Source: Cryptomeria japonica (lineage: Eukaryota; Streptophyta; Pinopsida; Cupressales; Cupressaceae). From it: a stretch of DNA of 64,000 nt. Shown here one piece after another: positions 1-10,684 of the stretch (position 1 is the stretch's first letter; each line of letters starts with the position of its first letter). The notes under the pieces are model-generated. The model was not told the DNA's origin and searched no databases. It was given only the letters and a program-made list of their open reading frames with translations. Both the position numbers and the translations under genes were made by a program. The stretch covers positions 767,533,330-767,597,329 of the forward strand of contig NC_081408.1 of NCBI RefSeq assembly GCF_030272615.1, read 5' to 3'.

Positions 1-224
1 ATCAAAATGATCCTATCCATGTACTTAAATACCACATCCTTGTGACTCTTCACATATCCTCTGCCTGTCTCTTGGAATTCCTCTTTAAAAATAAAGTGAC
101 TTTATTTTATAATTTGATGTTGACATAAAGTCACTTAAATCTTCTTTAATAAATAATTAAATTAAAAGTTGTCTTTAAAGTTATTATGTTTTGATAACTT
201 AAAAATTAATTATTTAATTGATTT
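1..224 (-). repeat. 3' LTR (partial) of the PDS5-bearing element, copy A
   Basis: Matches 5935-6150 and 41091-41315. The window begins inside it. It ends at about 224, where the match to the other LTR stops and a purine-rich (minus-strand) stretch begins. Confidence 0.7.
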
Positions 225-310
225 CCTATCTCCTTAGAAATTGCTTGTCCTCAAGTAATACCAAGATCCCAAACAAATCTGAAAAATGTTTCAACATTCC
301 TACGATGTAT

Positions 311-720
311 CTACATGATACAATTGAACTCAACATCCTTGCCCAATTCTACTAACTGTTGAACAATCCACAAAGAGAAAACCAAACTGCATATGTTTCT
401 TGGATCCCATGGCCAAGTTTTAAATCTATTTTCCTCATTATCTAGAGAAGTCAACTCATTCTTAATTTCTCCTCTGTAACCCAGCATAACAACCATCTGA
501 AAGAAATAAACTAATAATCCCACAAGCTGCAAATCCTCCCTCCAAAGAAGTGGACATCTCATACCATGACGGAATTTGATTCTCGGTATACCACTCTGTC
601 AATCTCTTCCCATTTGGCATCCTAAACATATACAACTCATTAATTTTCGAGTTGAATGAGAAATTATATATACTCCTCACAATACAATCAAGCTAATAAG
701 TACTCCCTTTTTTTTGTAGA
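311..720 (-). pseudogene. Unrecognised degenerate coding remnant, copy A
   Basis: Two overlapping minus-strand reading frames (462-680 and 311-562) are kept in copy B (41509-41727, 41358-41543) with mostly conservative differences. I recognise no domain in either. One reads ...KINELYMFRM..., the other ...ENRFKTWPWDP.... Their overlap in different frames suggests a frameshifted gene fragment. They sit next to the 3' LTR, downstream of the unrecognised ORFs in the element's own orientation. They could equally be chance frames; little more can be said. Confidence 0.3.
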
Positions 721-893
721 GATTAATGCTCACATCTACTTGACATATACCTATCATGCTTACGTTGCTCTACTCTATCAAAACTAAAGTCTAGAAGCTT
801 ATTATCATATGAGAACCAGTTTGCAAGCCTACTGTAACAAAAGGCATCAGCACTATTAAAATTGATAATCTTTTTTTTAACAACCTCAAGAAT

Positions 894-1595
894 TCATTTT
901 TTGACATCTACTAGTAACAACTTGTCCATCCTCACTTCCCAAATATGAAAATGACTATATTGAGCACTCACCCTCATGCTATCAACTCCCAACTTCACTA
1001 AAAAAACTATTGAAGGGAAATAATTCATAATTATAGCTTCATTCATAGCAATTATTTCGTGAAGCAAGTGGCGCTTCCTACCAAGATTACCTACATAGAG
1101 CATATCAATCTCCTTATGTTCATCAAAACCAATCAGCATACTATTGTTTGCACTTACATAGACTTCATTATCTTTGTCTTGTTTGAGAATCTTCTCATGC
1201 CCGACTTCTTCTAACATTGGAAGATCATTAATCATTTCTGTCCCATGACATAAACCACTATGAAATCTGCCCCTAGAATCTGTTATAACAGCTAATTCGA
1301 TGTGGCATATTGGAGCATCATAGAAGAATTGGTCACCAAAATTCATGAATTTTTCTTCATACTGGTCCTTTTGTTCTTCAATAACATAAAGTGCCTTATT
1401 TGAATAGAGAATGGTGCAAACATTATGCTTACTTTCATTCTCACAAAGGGTATTGATTCCTTCAACAATTTGTATGATCTCCTTGGTCTTAGAATTAAAT
1501 CCATCTTCCTTGTGAATGGCTGCAATAGAAGTCTGATATCCAACCTTATATAATGAGTAATGAGCCATGCTCAACTGTAGACAAAGCTCGTCCAC
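894..1595 (-). pseudogene. Unrecognised 233-codon reading frame, copy A
   Basis: An open minus-strand frame of 233 codons with ordinary protein-like composition (for example a stretch reading ICHIELAVITDSRGRFHSG). I recognise no family. It overlaps the C-terminal end of the frame at 1571-2236 by 25 bases. Reading through a single-base shift near 1590 would join them (RKER then VDELCLQ), so they are probably one frameshifted gene. Copy B (41941-42642) keeps the full frame with about 19 amino-acid changes out of 233 and shows the same overlap. It lies inside an LTR-bounded element, downstream of PDS5-like sequence in the same orientation, so it may be part of captured host DNA. Confidence 0.45.
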
Positions 1596-2236
1596 CTCTC
1601 TTTCCTTGTCTTCTCAAACTTGATAGCAAGATCCATGTCCATTAGCAGTTGCAAGTAATCCAATTTCATCTTTTCAAAAGCTTCTTTGATTGTGCCCAAC
1701 TGAGTGCCAGTGACTCCACTTGCAACTCCCTTGTGTCTCTCCTCAATTTGAGTTTTCCAAGTAAGATTTTTGTATTTGTGAGATGCATCTTCCCTTGTTA
1801 ATACTTGCATAACTCTCTCCTCTATGAACAATAATTTGTCCTTCAAATCTTGCAATGCTAAAGGGTTTTGTTCAATTTCATCTAAGGTACATGAGCTATC
1901 ACCCATTAAATTTTCTAATTGGTTATCAATAGTAAAAACATTATCAAACTCAATTGCCTCACTAGATGATAACATGCACTCTTCATAAAGCTCTACTAGG
2001 ACAACATTGTGATCGTGAGTGGATTTATCAAAGATATTTTTATCTTCGCCTACTTTATCAATAATGGCTTGCAAATCACCAATGAAGAGTTTTGAATACC
2101 CCTCACCTATAGATATTGGCTCTTCCTCCACAATATCAGCCTTAGTTGGATGGAAATAATTATCCCTTTTACTTTCATCATGCACAATAATAGGTGTATT
2201 CAAATCTATAAATTTTTTTTGCTCCTTGTGAGTCAT
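1571..2236 (-). pseudogene. Unrecognised 221-codon reading frame, copy A
   Basis: A minus-strand frame, acidic and with likely helical segments (DLKDKLLFIEERVMQVLTRE; IKEAFEKMKLDYLQLLMDMD), so a coiled coil is plausible in the second half. No domain is recognised. It ends in RKERWTSFVYS-stop just where the 894-1595 frame opens, consistent with a one-base frameshift between two halves of one protein. In copy B an extra in-frame stop (GTGCCCAAC-TAA context near 42747) splits it into 42747-43250 and 42390-42746. It follows the PDS5-like fragment in the same orientation, about 230 bases downstream, but whether it belongs to PDS5 is not shown. Confidence 0.45.
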
Positions 2237-2463
2237 GATTCCATTCTCATCTGCATCTTTGTCCTCATTAGGTCACTTGGTTGTGATAGGTCGTTCTCCT
2301 TATTAACTCCACAATTATGATATGATGTCCAGGCCTCCTGACATGTGAAACAAATCTGCTATATTCTCATTTAGTTCTCACTCTTTTTTGGAGATCCTAA
2401 AATCTAAAAACCCAATGAACTTAGCTCCTCTTTAGACAATACTTCCTTGAATTTCTCAATTTT

Positions 2464-3145
2464 CTATTCAACCAAACTTCTAAAGAGATCGTAGGTTGCA
2501 GTTGAAACATGCAACTCTCTTCTCCATATGCCTAACAAATCAAACCACAACTTCTTACAAACTTCATCATTCTCATCTAGGATTATGGATAAGATGTCGA
2601 ACATATCTAACTTAACCTTGTCTCGATGACGTTTCCTGGTTACAACAATGAAACAATGAAACATTTGAAGAATCAACTTATAAGATTGAAGATCCAACAT
2701 TAGGTTGAATGACCTCGTCCTTGCTATAATTTCTAAAATTTTAGCCCTTACCAAAAGTAGGGGCTTTGACATTATATAAACCATGTAGACTCTCCACAGT
2801 CAGTTGTAGAACCTCTTTCATTGTATCATCATCATAAGGTACTCAAAGTGTTATAACCCTCATGATCCTAGATAAGAAAGAAGTAACCACCAACTTAATT
2901 TCATCATCCAAATGCCTTAACCACCTATGTTATTTCAAGGTAGTCATTATAGGAGACGGAGCTAATTGCAATGCATCCCAAGGTAACTGCTCAACAAGGA
3001 TCAAACAGTTTTCCACCCTTTTAAGCATGTTCATGACATCATCCTTAGATTGAAATTGATCACTGAGCTAAGTACTTGCTTCATAGAGTGATCTTGCCAA
3101 ATGTTTAATATCTTCAGTTATCATGGTTCGAACTGAAAATCAAAA
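2464..3145 (-). pseudogene. PDS5: PDS5-like cohesin cofactor pseudogene fragment, copy A
   Basis: PDS5 binds the cohesin ring and regulates sister-chromatid cohesion in the nucleus. Read on the minus strand, the fragment gives, in order: DVMNMLKRVENCLILVEQ, LRHLDDEIKLVVTSFLSRIM, VPYDDDTMKEVLQLTV, KILEIIARTRSFNLMLDL, then MFDILSIILDENDEV. These follow the same order as the N-terminal HEAT-repeat region of plant PDS5 proteins (DAPYDDD, SILETVAKVRSC.VMLDLE, EIFQ.F, VLEESED). It is broken by stops after TTLK (near 2925) and ITL, and by a one-base shift near 2755; copy B shares these. Copy A has additional stops at 3068-3070 (TAG for CAG) and 3140-3142. Only about 220 residues of a normally >800-residue protein remain, without visible introns in the aligned part. 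The family assignment rests on remembered motifs. Confidence 0.7.
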
Positions 3146-3149
3146 CTCT

Positions 3150-5498
3150 GAATCTTCTTCCAATAGGCTAACAAAACTTTATCCCAGATGAGTACTACAA
3201 TAAATAACACACTAATGCCCAACTCTGTTTGCTACTAAATACTGCACCAATCTGTCTTACTTCAATTCACAGACATTTTAACAAATAGTTGGCATAACGG
3301 TGAATATGAAAGTTTTCTGCAACTATTTTGAATGTTGTTGTGATTTCGGCATCTGTAATAGGCTCTCCGTATTTGCTACAATTTTCCCCCCATTCAATCG
3401 TGAGAGATTTTGTCAAACAGTTGTCCTACAAAAACCCTTTCTTCTGATTTCTTCCTTCTAATGTTCTTTGGTTTTGTTGATACATGGTACATTTCGAGTG
3501 TTTGGAGACCTTACATCTTAACATGGAGTACAATCAATAATTAATCATTGTTTCAATTTAAAATGCACCAACTGGATATCTATGAACAATTTCTATTGCA
3601 ACTATTCCAAAATTTTCACAAATAGTCAAGAAAACGTGAGTTCCGGACTTGATTTTTGGAAGATAATAACATGAAGTATAATGACCAAATCAAAGAACCT
3701 GGAGATACCCCTGTGACTTGTTCAAATTACAGTGGTGACACTAGTGCAGTTACCAACAGCGAACAGATTTGTCTATGATCTCAGCATTGAATGGATCCAG
3801 TTCGCTAGACTCAACCCAAAACGTCTTCACTGGTTGGTCAAACAATAATGATTAGAACCACGCCCAACAATAAATATTCGTGCCCAGCTACCTAAATTGC
3901 CAGTTATAGATTTTGCTTTCAGATTGGTAACACTTGTAGAGGAATCGCTATTCTCAGGCTAATATCAAATTATAAAGCCTACACATTCACTCCAGAGTTC
4001 GTGTGATCATCTCAAACTCCCCTACCTATAATAATCTCCCTACCTGGATGAATATAGTCGTCTCAAGCTCCAGAGCCGTTAACAGTTTCACCAAAAGGAG
4101 GCAAACTCTTTGTAAAACAATTTTCACACATTCAGAGGAAAAACAACTCAGTTAATTCTTGTTTGCGCCACTAAGCACTCCATGTAACCATAACCTTCTT
4201 TTCATGTCCTGTAGATGTCCCATCTAGGTGCCCGGCAGCTCAATGGTCATGTCCAGGAATTTAAGTTGTTTGCCTATTCAGATTCCCACTAAATCCTGTA
4301 CAAGAAGCTTGAAGAGATAACGCCTTTCATGAAGAGACGCTGTAGCCTATGTCCGATTCCTTCTATTCTTGTACTAGTTGAAGCGACCAAAAGACAACCA
4401 GCGATTCTGACAGCTTCCACAAATTCACCAAAATGTGATAGACCTGGTTATCCAAACAACTCTTCTCCTAAATAATCAATTCACTCAAACACAAATGACA
4501 ACGCACAACACCTGGTATATCTTAGTCGACGTTGTACCTTAACCCAAACGCTGACTGTGATCTTTGCTAGTGTTTGTGGCCCACAACCTGCCACAAAACA
4601 CATGTCCCATGCCTCATTGATAATGCAACATACGGTGCTTAAACTAGGCAATATTCATCCCATGAATTTCTGTCGCACTTCTCAAAACTACAATCTCTGT
4701 GCATTCGCCGAAGGGTCACGCTACTGCAACTGTCTATGGCAACAACTGTGAATGTCTTGTTGTATAGTCAACATGAGAAGTCGAACTATTGTATGGTGAG
4801 GAAACAATAGACATCCTTTTCTAGTTCGAACTCCCTTCAATAACAACCTCAACGCTAAATATTGTTGGTATTTGCCAATCCTAAGAACTGTGATTTCCTC
4901 CCAGCTGTGAATATGCAGTCCCAGATGAAAATATTAATGTTTACATGAAATTATTTTAGCTCCTAGCTACAATTTCCGCAATTCTCTTCATATACTTCTC
5001 ACCACAACCTTTGATTGAAACCAATGCAATCCTTTGGTTTGTCTGCTTAAATAAAGATAGAGCCAAAAGTAACACACCCAATGGTTGCCGATAATACTCG
5101 GGATTACAACAAAATTCCCATGGTGCCGATAGAAATTCTGAACCGATGCCAGAAGAAATATTCAGAATATAATAAATCGGGTTTCAATGATATATGTGGA
5201 CTTAAATTTCCACCCCAAACATTCGACACTCGTCCCAAATATTCAATTAATCTTCACACCAACAGTTCCACATGTTCAATTGGGACCCACAAACAAATAT
5301 TATTCAACGTGAGTTTGACTTAAATAAATCATCTCCATAAATCAAAGCCACGACGGTAATAGTGCCAAACTATTTTACTTATGATTTTACTCATCAAATG
5401 CGAATAATAAGAAAAGTACCAACATTAACTCTCAAGAAGATGCCAACCCTAATAATTATTTCTCAGCAATGCATCTATTAAAACCAACTCAAGTTCCA
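3150..5498. other. Non-coding internal part of the LTR element, copy A
   Basis: No recognisable gene. Short frames here are not supported by similarity or by conservation. 3150-4729 matches copy B (44215-45776) almost base for base. The minus strand at the PDS5 boundary has a 3'-splice-like TTTTCAG just before the first conserved ATG, so part of this could be intron or leader. Confidence 0.5.
4730..5480. other. 751-bp segment present only in copy A
   Basis: Copy A and copy B part after ctactgcaa (4729/45776) and rejoin at aaaccaact (5481/45824). A has 751 bases here, B only 47. The B version keeps a tRNA-primer-like sequence next to the LTR; the A version has lost it. No gene is seen. One plus-strand frame (5081-5323, 80 codons) has no recognisable content. 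Confidence 0.8.
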
Positions 5499-6175
5499 CT
5501 ATAATATCTCTTATGGATATTAATTTAGATTACTCTAAATTTATTTCACAAGAATTTCATGAACAATCTGCAAGAATTTAATCTCCAAAACATCCAATAT
5601 TATGTAGACAAATTTCTATTTTAAAACTTTAATTGTAGTTTAGAACAAGCTCTAAAAATCATATGAATGTTGCCATTAAATCTTCAGTAGAAAAAACAAC
5701 AGAAATATTCAATCTTAGCCACGTAATTTACAATCAAATTGGAATTACGAACAATATGAATTTGAAGCACAAAGTGAGACACCTAAGTGATATATCCAAC
5801 TGACCATGGGATTTCTTCCACTGCCTCCAAGCTCGAGGGTTTGCGTCCTCAAACCTGCTGAAAAGCCCAAGCTTCCCAAAATTTTCCAAGAGAGAACAAT
5901 AACCAAGCATAAACCAAGTATACCAAAATGAGCCTCTTCGTGTACTTAAATAGCACATCCCTGTGACTCTTCTTCACTTATCCTTTGCCTATCTCTTATA
6001 ATTCTTCTTTAATAATAAAGTGACTTTATTTTATAATTTGATGTTGACATAAAGTCACTTAAATATGCTTTAATAAATAATTAAATTAAGTTGTCTTTAA
6101 AGTTATTATGTTTTGACAATTTAAAACTTAATTATTTAATTGATTTGGACTAATATCCAAAAAAGAGACATTACA
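5499..6175 (-). repeat. 5' LTR of the PDS5-bearing element, copy A
   Basis: This ~677-bp block matches 1-224 (its last part) and 40675-41315. On the minus strand it begins TGTAATGTCTC (plus-strand end at 6175) and ends near 5499 in a degenerate ATTATAG. The two LTRs differ visibly (roughly 85-90% identity by eye), so the insertion is old. A plus-strand stretch with AAAGTGACTTTAT and a nearby partial inverted copy is shared by all LTR copies. Confidence 0.7.
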
Positions 6176-7135
6176 CAATACCATTGATAAGAAGAATAAT
6201 CATGAGAAGATCATATTGATTTTGAATATCTACATGAAGCAACTCATGTTGAGAGAAGACAGTATCAACTTTAGTTGCATGCATACATTCCAATAGAGAA
6301 GTCACATCATGTTGCCAAAGAATACCCAATCATTTACTTTAACTATGACCAACCATCACTCCAAAACATTAAGAACCCTCATCATTTTTCCATATTTTTG
6401 TGAAAATGATATTGGCTACATGTTGCTTGTAAAATTCAAATCAATGCTACTCGAATCATCTGTACCATGTTCCATGCCTCCATAAATGAGAGAAGACCAT
6501 TAGAACGGAACTAAAAGTACCAACATTTGACATTTTGCTTCCTCTAATAGAATTGTCTTCACTACCATTGCTATCAATAGAGAGATTATGCTTATACCAA
6601 TATTAAAATTTTGCCCCCACCATATTGGTGTTCAGCGTGCAAATTCTATTTCTTTATAATGCGGAGCTTTTGCAAATGTTGACACTTCTCAAGCAATGCA
6701 CCAAGAACTGTTGAAATGAAGCTACGTGTTGAACTTAATTTTCAAAGTTTTCTTGCACAATGGTTTGATAGTATGTGACCTCCAACATAGTTAAGCAATA
6801 TAAATCACTGATATTTAATGGCTTGCATGAAGCCTTATCAAAATTTTAAGCAACTTTATTGATCGTCAATATATTGTTGTAGACTGCTACAAGTTTCCAC
6901 ACTTCACTGCAAATCTAAACATGGAGGGAAAAGGCCATCTCAAGGCTTTGAACAAATTTTCTAATAGAACTCATATAATTGCATCCAACACCCACAAAAC
7001 TTTGCTGCAAATAAGAAAACAAGAGGCAATCTATTTAAAAATCTGAATACAACTTCCACTGCTCTATTGATCTTCTTTTTAACTCTTCTGCTAATTTCAA
7101 TAAGTGATTGGTATCCACGTATGGATAATGTTGAA

Positions 7136-7268
7136 GTAGCTTAAGATTCATTATAAAACCACCAGCCAACAAGCGACTTCTTATGAAAAATGGCATAGCA
7201 CAACACTTCAACATTATGATAAGACGTCGCTTGTTGGCTAGTGGTTATATAATGAATCTTTAAGCTAC
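7136..7268. repeat. 133-nt inverted repeat (hairpin), copy A
   Basis: Arms 7136-7184 and 7219-7268 (about 50 nt each) are near-perfect reverse complements separated by a 34-nt loop. The core of the arm reads CAGCCAACAAGCGAC, paired with GTCGCTTGTTGGCT. There are about four mismatches and one single-base gap. It is kept in copy B (47699-47831). It could be a small MITE or a microRNA-like precursor; there is no expression evidence. Confidence 0.85.
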
Positions 7269-7592
7269 AAGTCTTCATCATGTCTCTTAAGGAGTGTGGT
7301 CAAATTTGCAATTGTAGAATGTATGTCCACGACACTATTATCCAATTGTTGACAAAAGTGATCTCGAAAGTCATTTAGCAACTCAACAAAGAAAAATTAT
7401 GTGTCAAATTCTATATTCACTACATTGGACTCATTCGGATCTATTTTGATTACATAGAACAATGGAGCTACAACTTCATTCATCTCTTGTGTTGAAAATG
7501 TTAGCTAGTTCGGATACCTGATTATCAAATTTTAATGTTGTCAATTGACAATTAAAATTCATGTGTATTATCTTAATTAAATTTTTTATTGT

Positions 7593-7705
7593 GTTGGACC
7601 CAAATGTAACATGGGAAGCAATTAATTATGTTATTGGGTTGGACCCAAATGTAACATGGAAAGGCAATTCAATGACTATTGAGCTGGACCCAAATATCTA
7701 ACGTG
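7593..7705. repeat. Short tandem repeat with TTGGACCCAAATGTAA core, copy A
   Basis: Three degenerate units, each with the core (g)gttggacccaaatgtaacatgg and a following A/T-rich part, spaced about 50-55 bases. The same array is in copy B at about 48155-48270. Confidence 0.7.
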
Positions 7706-8428
7706 GGAAATGTATAATGACAATATAAGTGAACTCAAACTGGAGGCCATAAACACTGCAAAGATTTAACATTAATCACATTGAAGCCTATAATTTAGTC
7801 TCTCGCCAATTTGGAAGAATTAAATCTTACAACCCCATATGGGAGTTGGGCCTTTGGCTATCCGACCAAAAAACAAATTCATTTCTAATCAAGAACCTCT
7901 CAAACTGCCACAAAACTAGAAGTTGTTGCATTTGGGCTCAAAACATCATATGGGTTGCTCTAGAATCTTGATATCTGAAACATTTTCCCAGATCATTTTT
8001 GACCATTTGATAGTCGTAAGGACAACCATACTACAAAGAAACTGGACAACCATACTACTATATCTCCTGAAAAACTTTCTATCAAATAGTTTTGGAAGAA
8101 AATCAGTAGGTTGCAAGATTTCAATCTTCAATGTCGAGGTCTCAGATAAATGCAACAGGGATCAAACCTAGACTCTATCATCGGAAAGTGAATAGGCACT
8201 AAAACTTTCCAAATTAAAGATGCCAACAAATCATTCCAAAACCTTGACATTTACACCTCTTAATTATGAGAGATCGGTTCTTGTGTATCATTATTCATGA
8301 ATGATGACTCAATGATTTTGATTTATATCATAATTTGGCTTGAAATGAAAAAATTGATGAGCTCAAGGGGCTCTATAATGAATGGTTCATAAGACACAAC
8401 ACTTCTGAACACCTTGCAAACTAAGGTT

Positions 8429-8852
8429 GGGTCCCATGGAGGGGGGCTTGCTTAAAAATAGAGCTAAGGCTGCTGAGAATTTTTAGAAAATTTTTAAATA
8501 TGGCGGTCCCATGAATGTTGTTGTGCAAACCAGCTTAAAATTTGAACTACTAAATTTAAGGAAGTTTGAGCACAAAAAAGATAAAATTAATTAAATAAAT
8601 GTCATTTTCCCTCTTCATTTGATTTTGGTGAGAAATGGAATGTGCAAATTATTGACAAGTGGCAAACAAAGTTCCTAAGCTAGTGGGGCAATTTCTAGCA
8701 CCACCCTTTTTTTATTTGCTTCCTAAAAAGTAGGGGCTCCTTTTTTGGGGGGAAAGATTCTAAATAATCTTGTAGAGGAAAAAAAAATTGCTCATGGGAC
8801 CATTTCTTCCTTCAAAATAGAGCCTAAACCCCTCCCATGGGACCCCAGCTTA
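8429..8852. mobile_element. MITE-like element, copy A
   Basis: Terminal inverted repeats GGGTCCCATGGAGGGG (near 8431) and CCCCTCCCATGGGACCCC (near 8830-8848) bound about 420 bp of non-coding DNA, followed inward by related TTAAAAATAGAGC / AAAATAGAGCC. TAA lies outside both ends, which fits the 3-bp TWA target duplication of PIF/Harbinger elements, though it is too short to be proof. Too small to encode a transposase. Copy B has it at about 50134-50555. Confidence 0.6.
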
Positions 8853-9218
8853 AGTAGGCTTAATCTTGGAGAAAACGGAGTAGTACTGGAATGAGCAACC
8901 TTTCAAGAAGGCCCAATATTTCACCTCTGTGAGTATCACCTAGATGCAATGAGTGCTAAGCATACCATTCATTCTCATGAGAGATGGCTTATTGTGAGGC
9001 ACAACTCATGAAACATAAGTCAATGAGTTTGACTCATAAATTACACAATTGAATCATAATTAGCAATATCATAATTTGACTTTCTATGAAAAATATCTCC
9101 TACTTATCAACTTATGAGCTTCAGTGACTCTATATAATAAATGATTCAAAAGGCACAACACTTGTGAAGGTTTTGCAAATGGGGTGGCAAGCTAAATGGG
9201 TTTAACCTTAGAGGAAAC

Positions 9219-10684
9219 TGTTGGCATATGTGCAGAGTTTGATGACATGATGATATTGTATATTCTCATTGATGTCAATATGTTGAAGTATGAACCGGTA
9301 TACTGAAGTAAGAAAACTAGCAAGAGAACCGGTATGATGATGTGAACCGGTATATGTGAAAAAGTGAACCAGTATGTTGGTTCAAGTGAAGCGGTATGTT
9401 GAAGTGTGAACCAGTATGATGGTATGAACCGGTATATGCAAAGTTTTGTATCGGGGTTTCATTTGATATGACTACCAGTTGGTAGTCTCAGCTTCAGGAT
9501 TTCTGGTTGATGCATTTCAAGTCTGTGTAATTCGACCGACGATATTCTATGATGAGTTAGCATTAAAATGAAGATCAGATCATGTTGCCACATCAACCTT
9601 ATGCACGTGAAGGATTTCCTTGAGGATCTTGCATGAAGAAGATTGATCCTATCTACCTCGAGAATGTGCGAAGTCTCAGTAAATGGTGGAGAGTGCATGA
9701 TGGGTTATTTGCTTCCAGAAGTGGCAAAGAACGAACGATGGAGAACGTCTTGAGATTTGTTCAAGATTGTTTTATTGTATGCAATGTGTTTGAACGATCA
9801 AGATTGAACCGACTATATTGATAACCTAAATGTTTAGGGTTTAGGGTTTATGCTACCGACCTATCTATTTCCTATAAGGTCGATGATGATTTACATTGTG
9901 AAGTTGTTGGCAAATGTTATGTGTGTATCTAAGTGAAGAGATACTTGATTCTTGTTAGACCGGTGCAGTGAGTTGAGATTTGCAGAGTGTGATTACAGAT
10001 GTGAAGGAACTAAAGTGGATATGTCTTGGCATTGAGTGTTGTTATCAAATCAGTGTATTACCTGTTGACTTCAAACCATTTCAGCGGTTCGAAAATCCCT
10101 TTACCGGGTGGCTTTAACAAGCTTTTTATAAATCCTTTAACAGGGTGACTCAAAATCATTGAGTTCTCAAAATCCTCTGACAAGGTAACCTTTAACCGGG
10201 TATGTATTTAGCCATCCCTTAACCGGGTGATCCCTTGCAGGATCGGTTCCTAGCAGAACCTATTGTAAAGTCCTTAACCAGACTAGGCTCCTAACATAGT
10301 GGACTTCAGAAGAGTTCAAGAACAACTTGTGGGTATTCATCCCCACCGTGGTTTTTCCCAGTTGGGTTTCCATGTGAAAAATCAGTGTGTTATGTGTGAT
10401 GTTTTTTCATGTGATGTCTTAGTGTTTTGTGTTAAGTGGTAAAGCATGTTGATCCAGTAGTCATTATATTTCTAATGTTGTATTACTTGTCTAAGTATAT
10501 GGGTGAAGTGGAAATGAGATATTAGGTTGTGTGAAGATCTAAGTGTTACCGGTTTATGTGTTTCACAGTCTTACTGTGTTTTACTGGTAGTGCCTTGATT
10601 TAGATCGGTGATGTTGTTTACCAGTTAGTGTAGTCTTTGCAGTCAAAGTGGTTTAAGGAAGTTTTTGTCTATACTGATTCACAC
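9219..10684 (+). repeat. LTR-like block (possible solo LTR), copy A
   Basis: It starts TGTTGGCATATG and runs to a CTGATTCA followed by a long C-run, resembling plant copia LTR ends. Near its 3' part it has CCCCACCGTGGTTTTTCCC, a phrase common to plant copia LTRs. The first 200 bases contain about seven copies of AACCGGTAT (some AACCAGTAT), and the middle repeats TTAACCGGGTG. No coding region or second LTR is next to it, and I could not find a target duplication. Copy B: 50924-52358. The LTR identity is an inference. Confidence 0.45.

Larger units (their letters stand above)
1..6175 (-). mobile_element. LTR-bounded element carrying PDS5 relic, copy A (3' LTR cut by window)
   Basis: Related sequences at 1-224 and 5499-6175 lie in direct orientation and flank about 5.3 kb, as LTRs do. 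Read on the minus strand, the right LTR starts TGTAATGTCTC. Its sister in copy B ends ATTATACA, giving TG...CA termini. The internal part has no recognisable gag, polymerase or integrase. It holds minus-strand remnants: a PDS5-like piece (2464-3145) and two unrecognised reading frames (894-2236). Just inside the 3' LTR the minus strand has a purine-rich stretch, AAGGAGATAGG, suitable as a polypurine tract. The 3' LTR appears to lack its first ~30 bases compared with the 5' LTR. The primer-site region has been replaced in this copy (see 4730-5480). Confidence 0.65.
6176..8427. other. Unrecognised, mostly non-coding DNA, copy A
   Basis: No intact gene. Minus-strand frames near 6200-6340 and 7290-7490 look protein-like (LLNDFRDHFCQQLDNSVVDI) and one stays open in copy B (47828-48046, 72 codons), but I recognise no family. 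In A that frame has a stop. The stretch also holds the hairpin at 7136-7268 and the short tandem repeat at 7593-7705. In copy B it is interrupted by two extra segments. Confidence 0.5.

Noticed and set aside
9833-9850. TTTAGGGTTTAGGG telomere-like sequence
   Set aside because: Only about two and a half plant telomere units, shared by both copies inside the LTR-like block; too short to mark a fused telomere.
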